DNA of 64,000 nucleotides from Sphingomonadales bacterium 32-65-25 (GCA_002280855.1 NCEU01000001.1:434001-498000), one strand, 5' to 3'; numbered from the stretch's first letter, positions 47,374 through 58,103 are shown. The notes: generated by a model from the letters alone, not told the origin. Program-made: numbers and translations.

Positions 47374-47826
47374 TCAGCCCGGCAGCCCGCCCGTCTGCCG
47401 CAGGGCCTCCCCCACCGCCAGCCCGGCGGACATGGCGAGGTTCAGCGAGCGCACTTCGGGCCGCATCGGCAGGCGGATGCGGCCCTCGCAGGCGGCATGG
47501 ACGTGCGGCGGCGCGCCGGCGCTTTCCTTGCCGAACAGCAGCACGTCATCGGGACGAAAGGCGAAATCATAGGCTGAAACGCTGCCCTTGGTGGTGAGCA
47601 GTACCAGCCGCGCGGCACCAATGCTGGCGTGGAAGGCAGGCCAGTCCGCGTGGCGGGTGATGGCGACGTGATCGATATAATCCATCGCCGTGCGGCGGAC
47701 GCGGGCATCATCCCACAGGAAACCGAGCGGCTCGATCAGATCGACAGGCACGCCCAGGCAGGCGCCGAGGCGCAGGACGGCGCCGACATTACCGGCGATT
47801 TCCGGTTCAAACAGCGCGATGCGCAT
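47374..47826 (-). CDS. trmL: tRNA (cytidine(34)-2'-O)-methyltransferase
   Basis: TrmL is a SAM-dependent SPOUT methylase that modifies the wobble nucleotide of certain leucine tRNAs. 150 aa fits the single-domain family. The motifs are EPEIAGNVGAVLRLGACLG at the N terminus, FGKESAGAPPHVHAACEG in the middle, and SLNLAMSAGLAVGEALRQ at the SAM-knot end. It lies 3 nt downstream of the aminotransferase, probably in the same transcript. Confidence 0.93.
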   Translation of the reverse strand: MRIALFEPEIAGNVGAVLRLGACLGVPVDLIEPLGFLWDDARVRRTAMDYIDHVAITRHADWPAFHASIGAARLVLLTTKGSVSAYDFAFRPDDVLLFGKESAGAPPHVHAACEGRIRLPMRPEVRSLNLAMSAGLAVGEALRQTGGLPG

Positions 47827-47828
47827 TC

Positions 47829-49058
<1,230 letters not shown>

Positions 49059-49097
49059 TTAAATTGGCATTTGTTGCGGTGCAACCCGCGATTGCCG

Positions 49098-50012
49098 CTA
49101 TCCACCCATGCGGCGGATATGGTGCCACAACCGTTCCACCAACCGATCGTGCGGATCCCAGCCCAGCACGTCCATCGGATTTTCCACGAAGGGCGACAGG
49201 CCGTTGATATCGTGGAAGCGCGGTGTGCCACACACATCGTCGATCATATACTCGATGCTGCACACCTCCATGCCGGATTCACGGGCCAGCATTTCGGCGG
49301 CGGCGATCAGATTGGGCGGCGGTTCGGCGCGGCGGCGGCGGCGCTGGGCCAAGCGCTGCAGCCGGTCATCGGGGCTGGCCAGCATCAGCGCATCTTCGGC
49401 AGCGGCAACATCGACGCCATAGAGATAGCGGCCACCCAGCACTTCAATCCGGGTGGTGGCGCCGCCGCGCGGATTGACCAGCGCCTGGCACAGCCACACG
49501 CCGTTGGCCGATGGTGGCAGCGTGCCGGCTTCGGCGGCTGTGGCGAGCGACTGCCGGTCGTCAAAACGGGTGACTCCCGATCCGGCACCGCTCACATCCG
49601 CTTTCACCACCACCGGAAAACCGATGGTCGTGGCCGCCGCCAGCAGCGCCGCTGAATCGTGCACCACGCGCGTTGCCGGCGCCGCCAGCCCCAGCCGGTT
49701 GATCAGCGCCAGCTGCCGCGCCTTGCTGGCATCGATCGCCATGGCATCGGCGCCGTTCAGAACCAGCGCCCCCTGCCCGGCCCAATGATCGAGCAGCGCC
49801 ATGGCGTAATAGACTGGGTGATGCACGCCGTGGCGGGCCGAGCTCATGGCGATGCGGTTGAAGATCACCGGCGCCGGCGGCTGGCCACCAATCGGATCAA
49901 AGCCGTGGGCGGCGGTGTGCACCGGCAGATAATCGATCCCGGCCCGGGACAGCGCGGCAAACAGCGGCTGAAACCCATCCGGATGGTCATGAACAATTGC
50001 CAGTTGATGCAT
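49098..50012 (-). CDS. Uncharacterised ATP-grasp enzyme (RimK-like)
   Basis: 304 aa from the ATG at 50012. After an N-terminal Rossmann-like part (LAIVHDHPDGFQPLFAALSR) come the ATP-grasp elements: DASKARQLALINRLGLAAPAT, FPVVVKADVSGAGSGVTRFD (P-loop-like glycine loop with Lys) and VNPRGGATTRIEVLGGRYLYG. Late acidic and Asn ligands are in IEYMIDDVCGTPRFHDINGLS. It should ligate a carboxylate to an amine or similar, but the substrate is unknown. It is divergent from the cbb3 operon (166-bp region); a link to that operon is only by position. Confidence 0.78.
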   Translation of the reverse strand: MHQLAIVHDHPDGFQPLFAALSRAGIDYLPVHTAAHGFDPIGGQPPAPVIFNRIAMSSARHGVHHPVYYAMALLDHWAGQGALVLNGADAMAIDASKARQLALINRLGLAAPATRVVHDSAALLAAATTIGFPVVVKADVSGAGSGVTRFDDRQSLATAAEAGTLPPSANGVWLCQALVNPRGGATTRIEVLGGRYLYGVDVAAAEDALMLASPDDRLQRLAQRRRRRAEPPPNLIAAAEMLARESGMEVCSIEYMIDDVCGTPRFHDINGLSPFVENPMDVLGWDPHDRLVERLWHHIRRMGG

Positions 50013-50086
50013 GTACGCCCCCGGCCTGCTGCACTGCACAGGCCTTTTGTTGTTCTGCTGCCAGACTGGGAAAAAACGCCCTCCGT

Positions 50087-50170
50087 TGCAATACCTAATA
50101 GGGCTTGCCCGTATTCCCGCAGCGCAACACAGCGCGCCAAAAGGGCCAAAGCTGCAATAACCATTAGGGG
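50087..50170 (+). repeat. Imperfect direct repeat in the ccoN upstream region
   Basis: TGCAATACCTAATAGGG (50087-50103) and TGCAATAACCATTAGGGG (50153-50170) are near copies, 66 bp apart start-to-start. The second lies 8 nt before the ccoN ATG. The region is otherwise without an FNR/FixK box (TTGAT-N4-ATCAA). The pair may be regulator sites or a duplication of the ribosome-site region. Confidence 0.5.
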
Positions 50171-50178
50171 GCAACACC

Positions 50179-51849
50179 ATGCCGGCGACCCTGGCAAAAT
50201 CAGGCGGCCTGTTTCTGGCCATGATCATCGCGCTGTTTGGCATGGCCCAGGCGCAAGACACCGCCTTTGCGGTGCACATGGGAATCATGGCGCTGGCGGC
50301 GCTGATCGCCGCACTGGCGGTGATGAAAGGTGCCAATCTGTCGGGCCAACTGGCTGACAATGAGCATCAATATGACGATGCACCGGTGCGTTGGGGCGTG
50401 ATCGCCACTACCTTCTGGGGCGTCATCGGTCTGCTCGCCGGGCTCTTCATCGCCTTGCAGCTGGCGTACCCGGTGCTGAACCTGGGGTTTGAATATACCA
50501 CCTTCGGGCGCTTGCGGCCGCTACACACATCCGCGGTGATCTTCGCCTTTGGCGGCAACGCGCTGATCTGCACCAGCTTCTTCGTGGTGCAGCGCACATG
50601 CCGCGCCCGGCTGGCCTTCCCCGGCATGGCCCGTTTCGTGTTCTGGGGCTATCAGCTGTTCATCGTGCTCGCCGCCACCGGCTATGTGCTTGGTGTTACT
50701 GAAGCGCGCGAATATGCCGAACCGGAATGGTATGTCGATCTGTGGCTCACCGTGGTGTGGGTCGCCTATCTGCTGGTGTTCGGCGGCACCATCATCAAGC
50801 GCCGCGAACCGCATATCTATGTCGCCAACTGGTTCTATCTGGCGTTCATCATCACCATCGCCATGCTGCACATCGTCAACAATCTGTCGATGCCGGCCAG
50901 CTGGGCGGGCTCCAAGAGCTATTCGGCCTTTGCCGGGGTGCAGGATGCGCTGACCCAATGGTGGTATGGCCACAACGCGGTGGGCTTCTTCCTCACCGCC
51001 GGCTTTCTGGCCATGATGTATTACTTCGTGCCCAAGCAGGCGGAACGGCCGGTCTACAGCTATCGGCTGTCGATCATCCACTTCTGGTCGCTGATCTTCC
51101 TGTACATCTGGGCCGGCCCGCATCACCTCCACTACACCTCGCTGCCCGATTGGGCGCAAAGCCTGGGCATGGTGTTCTCGGTCATGCTGTGGATGCCGTC
51201 GTGGGGCGGCATGATCAACGGCCTGATGACGCTCAATGGCGCCTGGGAAAAGATCCGCACCGATCCGATCATCCGCATGATGGTGCTGGCGCTCGCCTTC
51301 TACGGCATGAGCACCTTTGAAGGCCCGATGATGTCGATCAAGTCGGTCAACAGCCTGTCGCACTATACCGACTGGACGATCGGCCACGTGCATTCCGGTG
51401 CGCTGGGCTGGAACGGCATGATCACCTTTGCCTGCATGTACTATCTGGCGCCGCGCCTGTGGAACCGCCAGCGCCTCTACAGCCTGCGCCTGATCAACGT
51501 GCACTTCTGGCTCGCCACCGCCGGCATCGTCTTCTACACCGCATCGATGTGGGTGGCCGGCCTCACCCAGGGCCTGATGTGGCGCGAATATGGTGCCGAT
51601 GGCTATCTGGTGAACAGCTTTGCCGAAACCATCGCGGCCATCCACCCGATGTATCTGCTGCGGGCCTTTGGTGGCAGCCTCTACCTCGCCGGTGCGCTGG
51701 TGTTCGCCTGGAACATTGCGATGACCATCGCCGGTCGCCTGCGCCAGGAAGCGCCGATGACCGAAACCCCCTACAACGCCGCTGCCGACCGGCCGCTGCC
51801 GGCACCAGCCCGCAGCGCTGGCCTTGGCGGCCTGCAACCGGCCGAATGA
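50179..51849 (+). CDS. ccoN: cbb3-type cytochrome c oxidase subunit I
   Basis: Catalytic subunit of the high-affinity cbb3 oxidase, 556 aa. It holds one low-spin haem b and the haem b3-CuB centre. Histidine ligands are visible in [43 protein letters not shown] and [16 protein letters not shown]. About twelve to fourteen helices are predicted, with an N-terminal helix not always present in CcoN. The start ATG has GGGGGCAAC upstream. It is the first gene of the ccoNOQP-GHIS operon. Confidence 0.97.
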   Translation: MPATLAKSGGLFLAMIIALFGMAQAQDTAFAVHMGIMALAALIAALAVMKGANLSGQLADNEHQYDDAPVRWGVIATTFWGVIGLLAGLFIALQLAYPVLNLGFEYTTFGRLRPLHTSAVIFAFGGNALICTSFFVVQRTCRARLAFPGMARFVFWGYQLFIVLAATGYVLGVTEAREYAEPEWYVDLWLTVVWVAYLLVFGGTIIKRREPHIYVANWFYLAFIITIAMLHIVNNLSMPASWAGSKSYSAFAGVQDALTQWWYGHNAVGFFLTAGFLAMMYYFVPKQAERPVYSYRLSIIHFWSLIFLYIWAGPHHLHYTSLPDWAQSLGMVFSVMLWMPSWGGMINGLMTLNGAWEKIRTDPIIRMMVLALAFYGMSTFEGPMMSIKSVNSLSHYTDWTIGHVHSGALGWNGMITFACMYYLAPRLWNRQRLYSLRLINVHFWLATAGIVFYTASMWVAGLTQGLMWREYGADGYLVNSFAETIAAIHPMYLLRAFGGSLYLAGALVFAWNIAMTIAGRLRQEAPMTETPYNAAADRPLPAPARSAGLGGLQPAE

Positions 51850-51861
51850 GGGAGCAGAACC

Positions 51862-52617
51862 ATGGCTTCAACACCTGAAACCCCGCCCAAAGAGGGCTTC
51901 TCCCACCGCACGCTGGAGCGCAATGTCACCTTGCTGGGCTTGCTCTCCCTCGTCGCCGTCGCCATCGGCGGCATCGTGGAAATCGCCCCCTTGTTCTGGG
52001 TCGACTCCACCATCGAGAAGGTGGAGGGCGTGCGCCCCTACACTCCGCTCGAACTGGCCGGCCGCAACATCTACATGCGCGAAGGCTGCTACCTGTGCCA
52101 CAGCCAGATGGTGCGCCCGTTCCGCGATGAAGTGGAGCGTTACGGCCACTACAGCCTGGCCGCCGAGAGCATGTATGATCACCCCTTCCAGTGGGGATCG
52201 AAACGCACCGGGCCCGATCTGGCCCGCGTTGGCGGCCGCTATTCCGATGAATGGCACGTGGGCCACCTGAAGAACCCGCGCGAGGCGGTGCCGGAATCGA
52301 TCATGCCGCCCTATGCCTTCCTGGCCGAAAAACCGCTGAAGGCCGGCGACATGCGCAAGCACCTGGCCGCCCTGCGCGTCGTGGGCGTGCCCTACACCGA
52401 CAAGGACATCGAACAGGCAAACGCCGATCTCACCGCACAGGCCACGCCCGATGCCGATATCGAGGATCTGCAGAAGCGTTATCCCAAGTCGCAAGGCCGC
52501 GATTATGACGGCAATCCGGCAGTGGTGACCGAGATGGATGCGCTGGTGGCCTATCTGCAGATGCTGGGCACGCTGGTCGATTTCAAGGCAGGCGAAGCGC
52601 AGGAGCAGCCCAAATGA
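51862..52617 (+). CDS. ccoO: cbb3-type cytochrome c oxidase subunit II (mono-haem)
   Basis: 251 aa, membrane-anchored c-type cytochrome. An N-terminal helix ([20 protein letters not shown]) precedes the single haem motif CYLCH at about residue 75 ([15 protein letters not shown]). [13 protein letters not shown] is present, and a C-terminal [17 protein letters not shown] is typical. It passes electrons from CcoP to CcoN. It follows ccoN by 12 nt, and its stop overlaps the ccoQ start. Confidence 0.96.
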   Translation: MASTPETPPKEGFSHRTLERNVTLLGLLSLVAVAIGGIVEIAPLFWVDSTIEKVEGVRPYTPLELAGRNIYMREGCYLCHSQMVRPFRDEVERYGHYSLAAESMYDHPFQWGSKRTGPDLARVGGRYSDEWHVGHLKNPREAVPESIMPPYAFLAEKPLKAGDMRKHLAALRVVGVPYTDKDIEQANADLTAQATPDADIEDLQKRYPKSQGRDYDGNPAVVTEMDALVAYLQMLGTLVDFKAGEAQEQPK

Positions 52618-52775
52618 GCCGCTATGAACTGCTGCGCCAGTTTGCCGACAGCTGGGCATTGCTGGGCATGTGCCTGTTGTTCCTGGGCCTGGTTGGCTGG
52701 ACGTTCCGGCCCGGTGCCCGCCGCCACCATGACGAAGCTGCAAAATTGATCTTCCGGAGTGACAGTGATGACTGA
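52614..52775 (+). CDS. ccoQ: cbb3-type oxidase small subunit
   Basis: 53 aa: [20 protein letters not shown], a hydrophobic helix, and a polar tail. Typical CcoQ has a single helix followed by [13 protein letters not shown], seen here. It stabilises the complex in other bacteria. Start at 52614 overlaps the ccoO stop (ATGA), and the stop overlaps the ccoP start by 8 nt. Length is small but complete. Confidence 0.92.
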   Translation: MSRYELLRQFADSWALLGMCLLFLGLVGWTFRPGARRHHDEAAKLIFRSDSDD

Positions 52776-53682
52776 TCACAACAAGCGCGTTGACGAAGCC
52801 ACCGGCACAAACCTGGTGGGCCATGAATGGGATGGCATCGAGGAACTGGACACGCCGCTGCCGCGCTGGTGGGTCTATATCTTTGCCGCCACAGTGGTGT
52901 TTGCTGCCGGTTATGTGGTGGCCTATCCGTCCTTCCCCGATGTGGCGGGCGGCACCGGTTGGTCCAGCCGTGGCCAGCTGGACGAAGCGCTGCAGGCCCA
53001 GACCTCCGCGCGGGCGCCGGTGGTCACCGCCATCGCCGCCACCCCGATCGAGCAACTGACAGCCAACCCGCAGCTGATGCGCAGCGCCATCGAAGGTGGC
53101 CGCGCGGCCTTCAAGGTGAATTGCGTGCAGTGCCATGGTTCGGGTGCCGCCGGATCGAAGGGCTATCCCAATCTCAACGATGATGACTGGCTGTGGGGCG
53201 GCGACATCACGTCGATCCACACCACGCTAGTGCACGGCATCCGCAGCCCCGGTTCGGAGGAAACCCGTTTCAGCCAGATGCCGGCCTTTGCCGACATCTT
53301 GTCGAAAGGCCAGATCAGCGCGCTGGTGAACCACGTGCGGGCCATCTCGGGCCAGGGCAAGCCTTCGGCGGCCGGTGCCCAACTGTTTGCCGAAAACTGC
53401 GCCAGCTGCCATGGCCCTGAGGGCAAGGGCATGCGCGAACAGGGCGCGCCCAACCTGACGGACGGCATCTGGCTTTATGGCGGCGACCGCGCCAGCCTGA
53501 CCCAGACCATCGCCAAGGCGCGTTACGGTGTGATGCCGCACTGGGCCACGCGCCTCGATCCGGCAACCGTGAAGATGCTGGCGGCATACGTGCATTCGCT
53601 GGGCGGTGGTGAAGCCAATCCAGCGCCCGCGCCGGCCGAAACGGCTGCGGCCCCAACCGGTGAGACCAATGTCGGCTCTTGA
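52768..53682 (+). CDS. ccoP: cbb3-type cytochrome c oxidase subunit III (di-haem)
   Basis: 304 aa. The N terminus EWDGIEELDTPLPRWWVYIF is the typical CcoP start, followed by a membrane helix. Two c-type haem motifs are CVQCHGSGA (about 115) and CASCHGPEG (about 211), each with a downstream Met ligand in its domain. It receives electrons from cytochrome c. The ATG at 52768 was preferred over the GTG at 52759. Its end overlaps ccoG by 14 nt. Confidence 0.96.
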   Translation: MTDHNKRVDEATGTNLVGHEWDGIEELDTPLPRWWVYIFAATVVFAAGYVVAYPSFPDVAGGTGWSSRGQLDEALQAQTSARAPVVTAIAATPIEQLTANPQLMRSAIEGGRAAFKVNCVQCHGSGAAGSKGYPNLNDDDWLWGGDITSIHTTLVHGIRSPGSEETRFSQMPAFADILSKGQISALVNHVRAISGQGKPSAAGAQLFAENCASCHGPEGKGMREQGAPNLTDGIWLYGGDRASLTQTIAKARYGVMPHWATRLDPATVKMLAAYVHSLGGGEANPAPAPAETAAAPTGETNVGS

Positions 53683-55129
53683 TCTCATCAATCCGACCAG
53701 CGGTCTGTATCGCAAGCGTGAGCCGGTCTTTCCCCGTGTGGTGAAAGGCCGGTTCCGCCAGCTGAAATGGGCGGTGATGGTCTTCTGCCTGGCGGTCTAT
53801 TACATCACGCCGTGGATCCGCTGGGATCGCGGTGCCTATGCCCCGGATCAGGCGGTGCTGGTCGATCTGGCCAACCGCCGCTTTTACATGTTCGATATCG
53901 AGATCTGGCCGCAGGAATTCTATTACGTCGCCGGCCTGCTGATCATGGCCGGCATCGGCCTGTTCCTCGTCACCTCCGCGGTGGGCCGCGCCTGGTGCGG
54001 TTTTGCCTGCCCGCAAACAGTGTGGACCGATCTGTTCCAGCATGTCGAACGCTGGATCGATGGGGATCGCAATGCCCAGTTGAAGCTCAACAATGCGCCG
54101 TGGACGGCCGGCAAGCTCGGCCGCCGGCTGAGCAAATGGAGCATCTGGCTCGTCATTGCCATGGCAACAGGTGGGGCGTGGATTTTCTATTTTTCCGATG
54201 CCCCGACGCTGGCCAGCCAGTTCCTTTCAGGGGACGCGCCGTTCGTCGCCTATGCAACGGTTGCCGTCCTCACCTTCACCACCTTCAGTCTTGGCGGCTT
54301 CATGCGCGAACAGGTGTGCATCTACATGTGCCCTTGGCCGCGCATCCAGACGGCGATGCTCGACGAAAAATCGCTGATCGTCACCTATCGCGACTGGCGC
54401 GGCGAACCGCGCACGCAGGGTGTGAAGAAGGCGGCGGCTGCCGGGGAGAAGGTGGGCGATTGCATCGATTGCAACGCCTGCGTGTCCGTCTGCCCCACCG
54501 GCGTGGATATCCGCCAGGGCCCGCAACTGGGCTGCATCAACTGCGCGCTGTGCATCGATGCCTGCGACGAGGTGATGGGCAAATTGAACCGCCCGCGCGG
54601 GCTGATCGATTATCTCAACCTTGATGATGAAAAGCATGAACGCGCCGGCGGCGCTGCCCGTCCGATCCTGAAGACCCTGCTGCGCCCGCGCACCCTGATC
54701 TATTTCGGCATCTGGTGCGCCATCGGCGTGGCCATGCTGTTCACCTTGGGCGAACGCGCCCGGCTGACCATCGACAGCGCCCAGGATCGCAACCCGGTGG
54801 TCGTCACCATGTCTGACGGGCAGGTGCGCAACGGCTGGACGATCAAGATGCGCAACATGGAAGGCCGCCCGCGCAGCGTGGAATTGACCATGGCCGGCCT
54901 GCCCCAGGGCCGGATGTGGACCGACGCGATGGACCGCAAAGATGCCGCGCGCAGCGTGCGGCTCAATCTGGCCGCCGATGCCACCACCCGCCTGCACCTT
55001 TATGTGGCGGCGCCGGCCGGGCCGGCGGGCGAAACCCCGTTCGCCCTGGTCGCCCGTCCGCTGGATGCCACACCCGGCACCAAGGATGGCCGCGAGGCCG
55101 CGCGCGACATCAAGTTCATCCGCCAATGA
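53669..55129 (+). CDS. ccoG: Cytochrome c oxidase accessory protein CcoG
   Basis: 486 aa; the FixG/RdxA family. Helices near residues 30-50, 90-110, 160-180 and 200-220 precede two 4Fe-4S motifs: CIDCNACVSVCPTG and CINCALCIDACDE. Earlier WCGFACPQTVW and CIYMCPWPRIQ are additional cysteine motifs typical of NapH-like proteins. A C-terminal Ig-like domain (residues about 370-480) follows one helix. CcoG has been linked to copper reduction for cbb3 assembly. The ATG at 53669 overlaps ccoP. Confidence 0.95.
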   Translation: MSALDLINPTSGLYRKREPVFPRVVKGRFRQLKWAVMVFCLAVYYITPWIRWDRGAYAPDQAVLVDLANRRFYMFDIEIWPQEFYYVAGLLIMAGIGLFLVTSAVGRAWCGFACPQTVWTDLFQHVERWIDGDRNAQLKLNNAPWTAGKLGRRLSKWSIWLVIAMATGGAWIFYFSDAPTLASQFLSGDAPFVAYATVAVLTFTTFSLGGFMREQVCIYMCPWPRIQTAMLDEKSLIVTYRDWRGEPRTQGVKKAAAAGEKVGDCIDCNACVSVCPTGVDIRQGPQLGCINCALCIDACDEVMGKLNRPRGLIDYLNLDDEKHERAGGAARPILKTLLRPRTLIYFGIWCAIGVAMLFTLGERARLTIDSAQDRNPVVVTMSDGQVRNGWTIKMRNMEGRPRSVELTMAGLPQGRMWTDAMDRKDAARSVRLNLAADATTRLHLYVAAPAGPAGETPFALVARPLDATPGTKDGREAARDIKFIRQ

Positions 55130-55143
55130 GGACCCCCCGGGAC

Positions 55144-55602
55144 ATGAACGGCACCGCCCAATCCAAGCCCGCCTTCACAGGCCGCATGTTCCTTGGCATC
55201 ATGGTCGCCTTCTTTGGCGTGGTGGTGGCCGTGAACATCACCATGGCACGGCTGGCCAGCGGCACGTTCGGCGGCACCGTGGTCGACAACTCCTATGTGG
55301 CCAGCCAGAAATACAATGGCTGGCTGGCCCAGGCCCGTGCGCAGGATCAACTGGGCTGGGCCACCCCGGTCAGCCTGAACGGTGCGCGCCGGGTGGTGAT
55401 CGCCGTGCCGGGAGCCGCCTTTGCGGCCACTGGGACCGCTCATCACCCGTTGGGCCGCGCCGCCGATGTGGCACTTACATTCGTTTCCGATGGAGAGGGC
55501 CAATTGGTCTCCACGACGCCGCTGCCGGCCGGGCGCTGGCAGGTGCGCCTCGACGTTCGCAGTGGCCGTGATGTGAAGCGGCTGCTCGAGGTGCTGGCAT
55601 GA
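55144..55602 (+). CDS. ccoH: FixH family protein
   Basis: 152 aa with one N-terminal helix (FLGIMVAFFGVVVAVNITMA) and a periplasmic beta-rich domain that contains YVASQKYNGWLAQARAQD, the conserved FixH block. CcoH helps cbb3 assembly with CcoI. An alternative start ATG at 55126 overlaps the ccoG stop and would add six residues. Its end overlaps the ccoI start (ATGA). Confidence 0.9.
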   Translation: MNGTAQSKPAFTGRMFLGIMVAFFGVVVAVNITMARLASGTFGGTVVDNSYVASQKYNGWLAQARAQDQLGWATPVSLNGARRVVIAVPGAAFAATGTAHHPLGRAADVALTFVSDGEGQLVSTTPLPAGRWQVRLDVRSGRDVKRLLEVLA

Positions 55603-57725
55603 ACAACCCCGCTCCCCTGCCCGTCGCTGGCGCCGCGCTGGCCGTTTCGCGTTTTGCCGTGCCCGGCATGCGCTGCGCCGGCTGCATCGCCAAGCTGGAA
55701 AACGGCCTCGCCGCCGTGCCGGGCATTGCGGCGGCGCGGGTGAATTTCACCGCCAAGCAGGTCGCAGTCAGCCATGATCCGGCGCTCAGCGCCCCGGCAC
55801 TGCTCAAGGCCCTGGCCGGCCTCGGTTTCGAAGCCAGCCCAATCGGCGATGCACTCGCCGGCCCCGATGGCGAAGCCCGGCAATTGGTGAAGGCGCTGGC
55901 CGTCGCCGGCTTTGCCGCCATGAACATCATGCTGCTCTCGGTCTCGGTCTGGTCCGGCGCTGGCGGCTTGACGCGCGATCTGTTCCATTGGCTGTCTGCC
56001 CTCATCGCCCTGCCCACGGTCGCCTATGCCGGCCAACCCTTCTTCCGCTCTGCGTGGAGCGCGCTGAAGGCCGGCCACACCAACATGGATGTGCCGATCT
56101 CCATCGGTGTCACCCTGGCCACGGCGCTGTCGCTGTTTGAAACCATCACCCACGGCGCCCACGCCTATTTCGACAGCGCGGTGATGCTGCTGTTTTTCCT
56201 GCTGGCCGGCCGCTGGTTGGATGCGGTGATGCGCGATCGCGCCCGCGACGGGGTGAGCGCGCTGCTCAAGCACATGGCCGCTGGCGCGCTGATCGTAGGC
56301 GACGATGGCCAAACCAAGTGGCTCAAGGCCGCCGACATAAGGCCAGGCATGAAGATGCTGGTCGCCAGCGGTGAGCGCCTCGCCGCCGATGGCGTGATCC
56401 TGAATGGCCGCAGCCATTTCGATCAATCGCTGATCACTGGTGAAGCCATGCCGGTGGCGATCGGCCCCGGCGGCACCGTGCTGGCCGGCACGTTGAACAC
56501 CGGCGATGCCGTGGAAGTCGCCGTCACCGCTGCCGGCGCCGATACCAGCATCGCGGATATCGCCCGGCTGATGCAGGATGCCGCGCAAGGCCGCTCGCGC
56601 TATGTCCGCATCGCCGACAAGGCGGCGCGGCTTTATGCGCCCGCTGTCCACACGCTGGCGCTGTGCAGTTTCATCGGCTGGATGCTGGCGGGTGCCGGCT
56701 GGCACGAAAGCCTGCTGATCGCCGTCGCCGTCCTCATCATCACCTGCCCCTGCGCGCTGGGCCTCGCCGTGCCCGCCGCCCAGATCGTCGCCACCGGCGC
56801 GCTGATGAAAGCCGGCGTGCTGGTGAAGGACGGAAGCGCCCTGGAACGCCTTGCCGAAGCGGACGCCGCCGTATTCGACAAGACCGGCACGCTCACGCGT
56901 GGGTCGCCCGAACCCGTTGACCTGTCGATGCTGGACGCAACACAAGCCGGCATCGCGCTGGCTCTCGCCCAGTGCAGCCGCCACCCGCTCTCCGAAGCCC
57001 TGCGCGCCGCCCTCACCGCCGCCGGCACCGTGCCGCAACGGGTGACACTGGTCACGGAAACGCCCGGTGAAGGCCTGACCGGCCAATGGCAGGGCCAGAT
57101 CGTGCGGCTTGGCCGCCCGGCCAGCGATGATGGCGACCTGATGGCCGCCGCCCTCTCCATCGGCGCAGCGCGGGAAATCCTGCTGCGCTTTGCCGATCCG
57201 CTGCGCCCCGCCGCCGCTGCCACCATCACTGAACTGGCTGCGCTCGGATTGCCGGCCCGCATCCTGTCGGGCGATCGGCCCGGCCCGGTTGCAGCCGTGG
57301 CGCAGGCGCTGGGCATCATCGGCGAAGGCGGCCTCACCCCCGCTGACAAGCTGGCGGCGATCAAGGCGCTGAGCGCCAGCGGCAAGCGCGTTCTGATGGT
57401 CGGCGATGGCCTCAACGACGGCCCGGCGCTGGCGGCCGGCCATGTCTCGATGGCGCCGGGTTCGGCGGCCGATGCCAGCCAGAATGCCGCCGATGCCGTA
57501 TTCCTGGGCAGCAGCATCGCGCCGGTTGCCACCGCCATCCGCGCCGCGCGGGCCACACAGCGCGTGGTGAGGCAGAATTTCGCGCTGGCCATCGGCTACA
57601 ACATCATCGCCGTGCCGCTCGCCATCGCCGGCCTCGTCACCCCGCTGGTGGCGGCGCTGGCCATGTCGGGCTCGTCCATCATCGTGGTGGCCAATGCCCT
57701 GCGCCTGAAAGGCTCGACGCGATGA
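55599..57725 (+). CDS. ccoI: Heavy-metal P-type ATPase (copper loading of cbb3 oxidase)
   Basis: 708 aa, P1B-type. The N-terminal metal-binding domain has GMRCAGCIAKLE. Then come helices, the ion-site motif TCPCALGLAVP (CPC), the phosphorylation site FDKTGTLTRG and the hinge MVGDGLNDGPAL. CPC-type P1B-ATPases of the CtpA/FixI branch deliver copper to CcoN. It overlaps ccoH and ccoS by 4 nt each, so it belongs to one tightly coupled transcript. Confidence 0.95.
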   Translation: MNNPAPLPVAGAALAVSRFAVPGMRCAGCIAKLENGLAAVPGIAAARVNFTAKQVAVSHDPALSAPALLKALAGLGFEASPIGDALAGPDGEARQLVKALAVAGFAAMNIMLLSVSVWSGAGGLTRDLFHWLSALIALPTVAYAGQPFFRSAWSALKAGHTNMDVPISIGVTLATALSLFETITHGAHAYFDSAVMLLFFLLAGRWLDAVMRDRARDGVSALLKHMAAGALIVGDDGQTKWLKAADIRPGMKMLVASGERLAADGVILNGRSHFDQSLITGEAMPVAIGPGGTVLAGTLNTGDAVEVAVTAAGADTSIADIARLMQDAAQGRSRYVRIADKAARLYAPAVHTLALCSFIGWMLAGAGWHESLLIAVAVLIITCPCALGLAVPAAQIVATGALMKAGVLVKDGSALERLAEADAAVFDKTGTLTRGSPEPVDLSMLDATQAGIALALAQCSRHPLSEALRAALTAAGTVPQRVTLVTETPGEGLTGQWQGQIVRLGRPASDDGDLMAAALSIGAAREILLRFADPLRPAAAATITELAALGLPARILSGDRPGPVAAVAQALGIIGEGGLTPADKLAAIKALSASGKRVLMVGDGLNDGPALAAGHVSMAPGSAADASQNAADAVFLGSSIAPVATAIRAARATQRVVRQNFALAIGYNIIAVPLAIAGLVTPLVAALAMSGSSIIVVANALRLKGSTR

Positions 57726-57895
57726 ACGGCATCCTATTCCTGATCCCGGTGGCGCTGGGCCTTGGCCTGCTTGGCCTGTTCGCCTTTTTCTGGGCGGTTG
57801 GCCGCGGCCAGTTCGACGATCTGGATGGCGCCGCGCTGCGTATCTTCATGGACGATGAACCAGCAGCAAAGGACCCACCCGATGCTGCGCTCTGA
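57722..57895 (+). CDS. ccoS: cbb3-type oxidase assembly protein CcoS
   Basis: 57 aa. N-terminal helix MNGILFLIPVALGLGLLGLF is followed by FFWAVGRGQFDDLDGAALRI, the strongly conserved CcoS motif. CcoS is needed for cofactor insertion into cbb3 oxidase. The start overlaps the ccoI stop by 4 nt. Its last codons overlap the start of the small exported peptide gene by 14 nt. Confidence 0.93.
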   Translation: MNGILFLIPVALGLGLLGLFAFFWAVGRGQFDDLDGAALRIFMDDEPAAKDPPDAAL

Positions 57896-58103
57896 GCCCC
57901 TCGCCCATCTGCCGGCGCTGCTGGCGCTGGCGCTGGCCGCAATGGCAGTGCCGGCCCGCGCCGAAGCCCGGCTGATCAGTCTGTGCAGCGGCAGCAGCCT
58001 GCCCGTCCCCGGCGCCCCCACCCCAATCACACCGGGCCGCGATTGCGACCAGGCCTGCCATATCGGTTGCAGCCGCGAAAAGCGCAGTTCAGGCCGTCTC
58101 TGA
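57882..58103 (+). CDS. Small exported Cys-containing peptide at end of cco operon, unrecognised
   Basis: 73 aa. The N terminus LAHLPALLALALAAMAVPARA is a signal peptide or membrane anchor. The mature part is about 46 residues with four cysteines (LCSG, RDCDQACHIGC). The Cys spacing CDQACHIGC contains CxxxCxxxC, with a His next to a Cys: a possible metal or disulphide site. I do not recognise a family. The start overlaps ccoS, hence probably co-translated. Its 3' end overlaps the convergent fixJ by 15 nt. A role in cbb3 assembly or copper handling is inferred from position only. Confidence 0.6.
   Translation: MLRSEPLAHLPALLALALAAMAVPARAEARLISLCSGSSLPVPGAPTPITPGRDCDQACHIGCSREKRSSGRL

Noticed and set aside
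50013..50178. FNR/FixK box upstream of ccoN
   Set aside because: I looked for TTGAT-N4-ATCAA on both strands and found no convincing match, so none is annotated.
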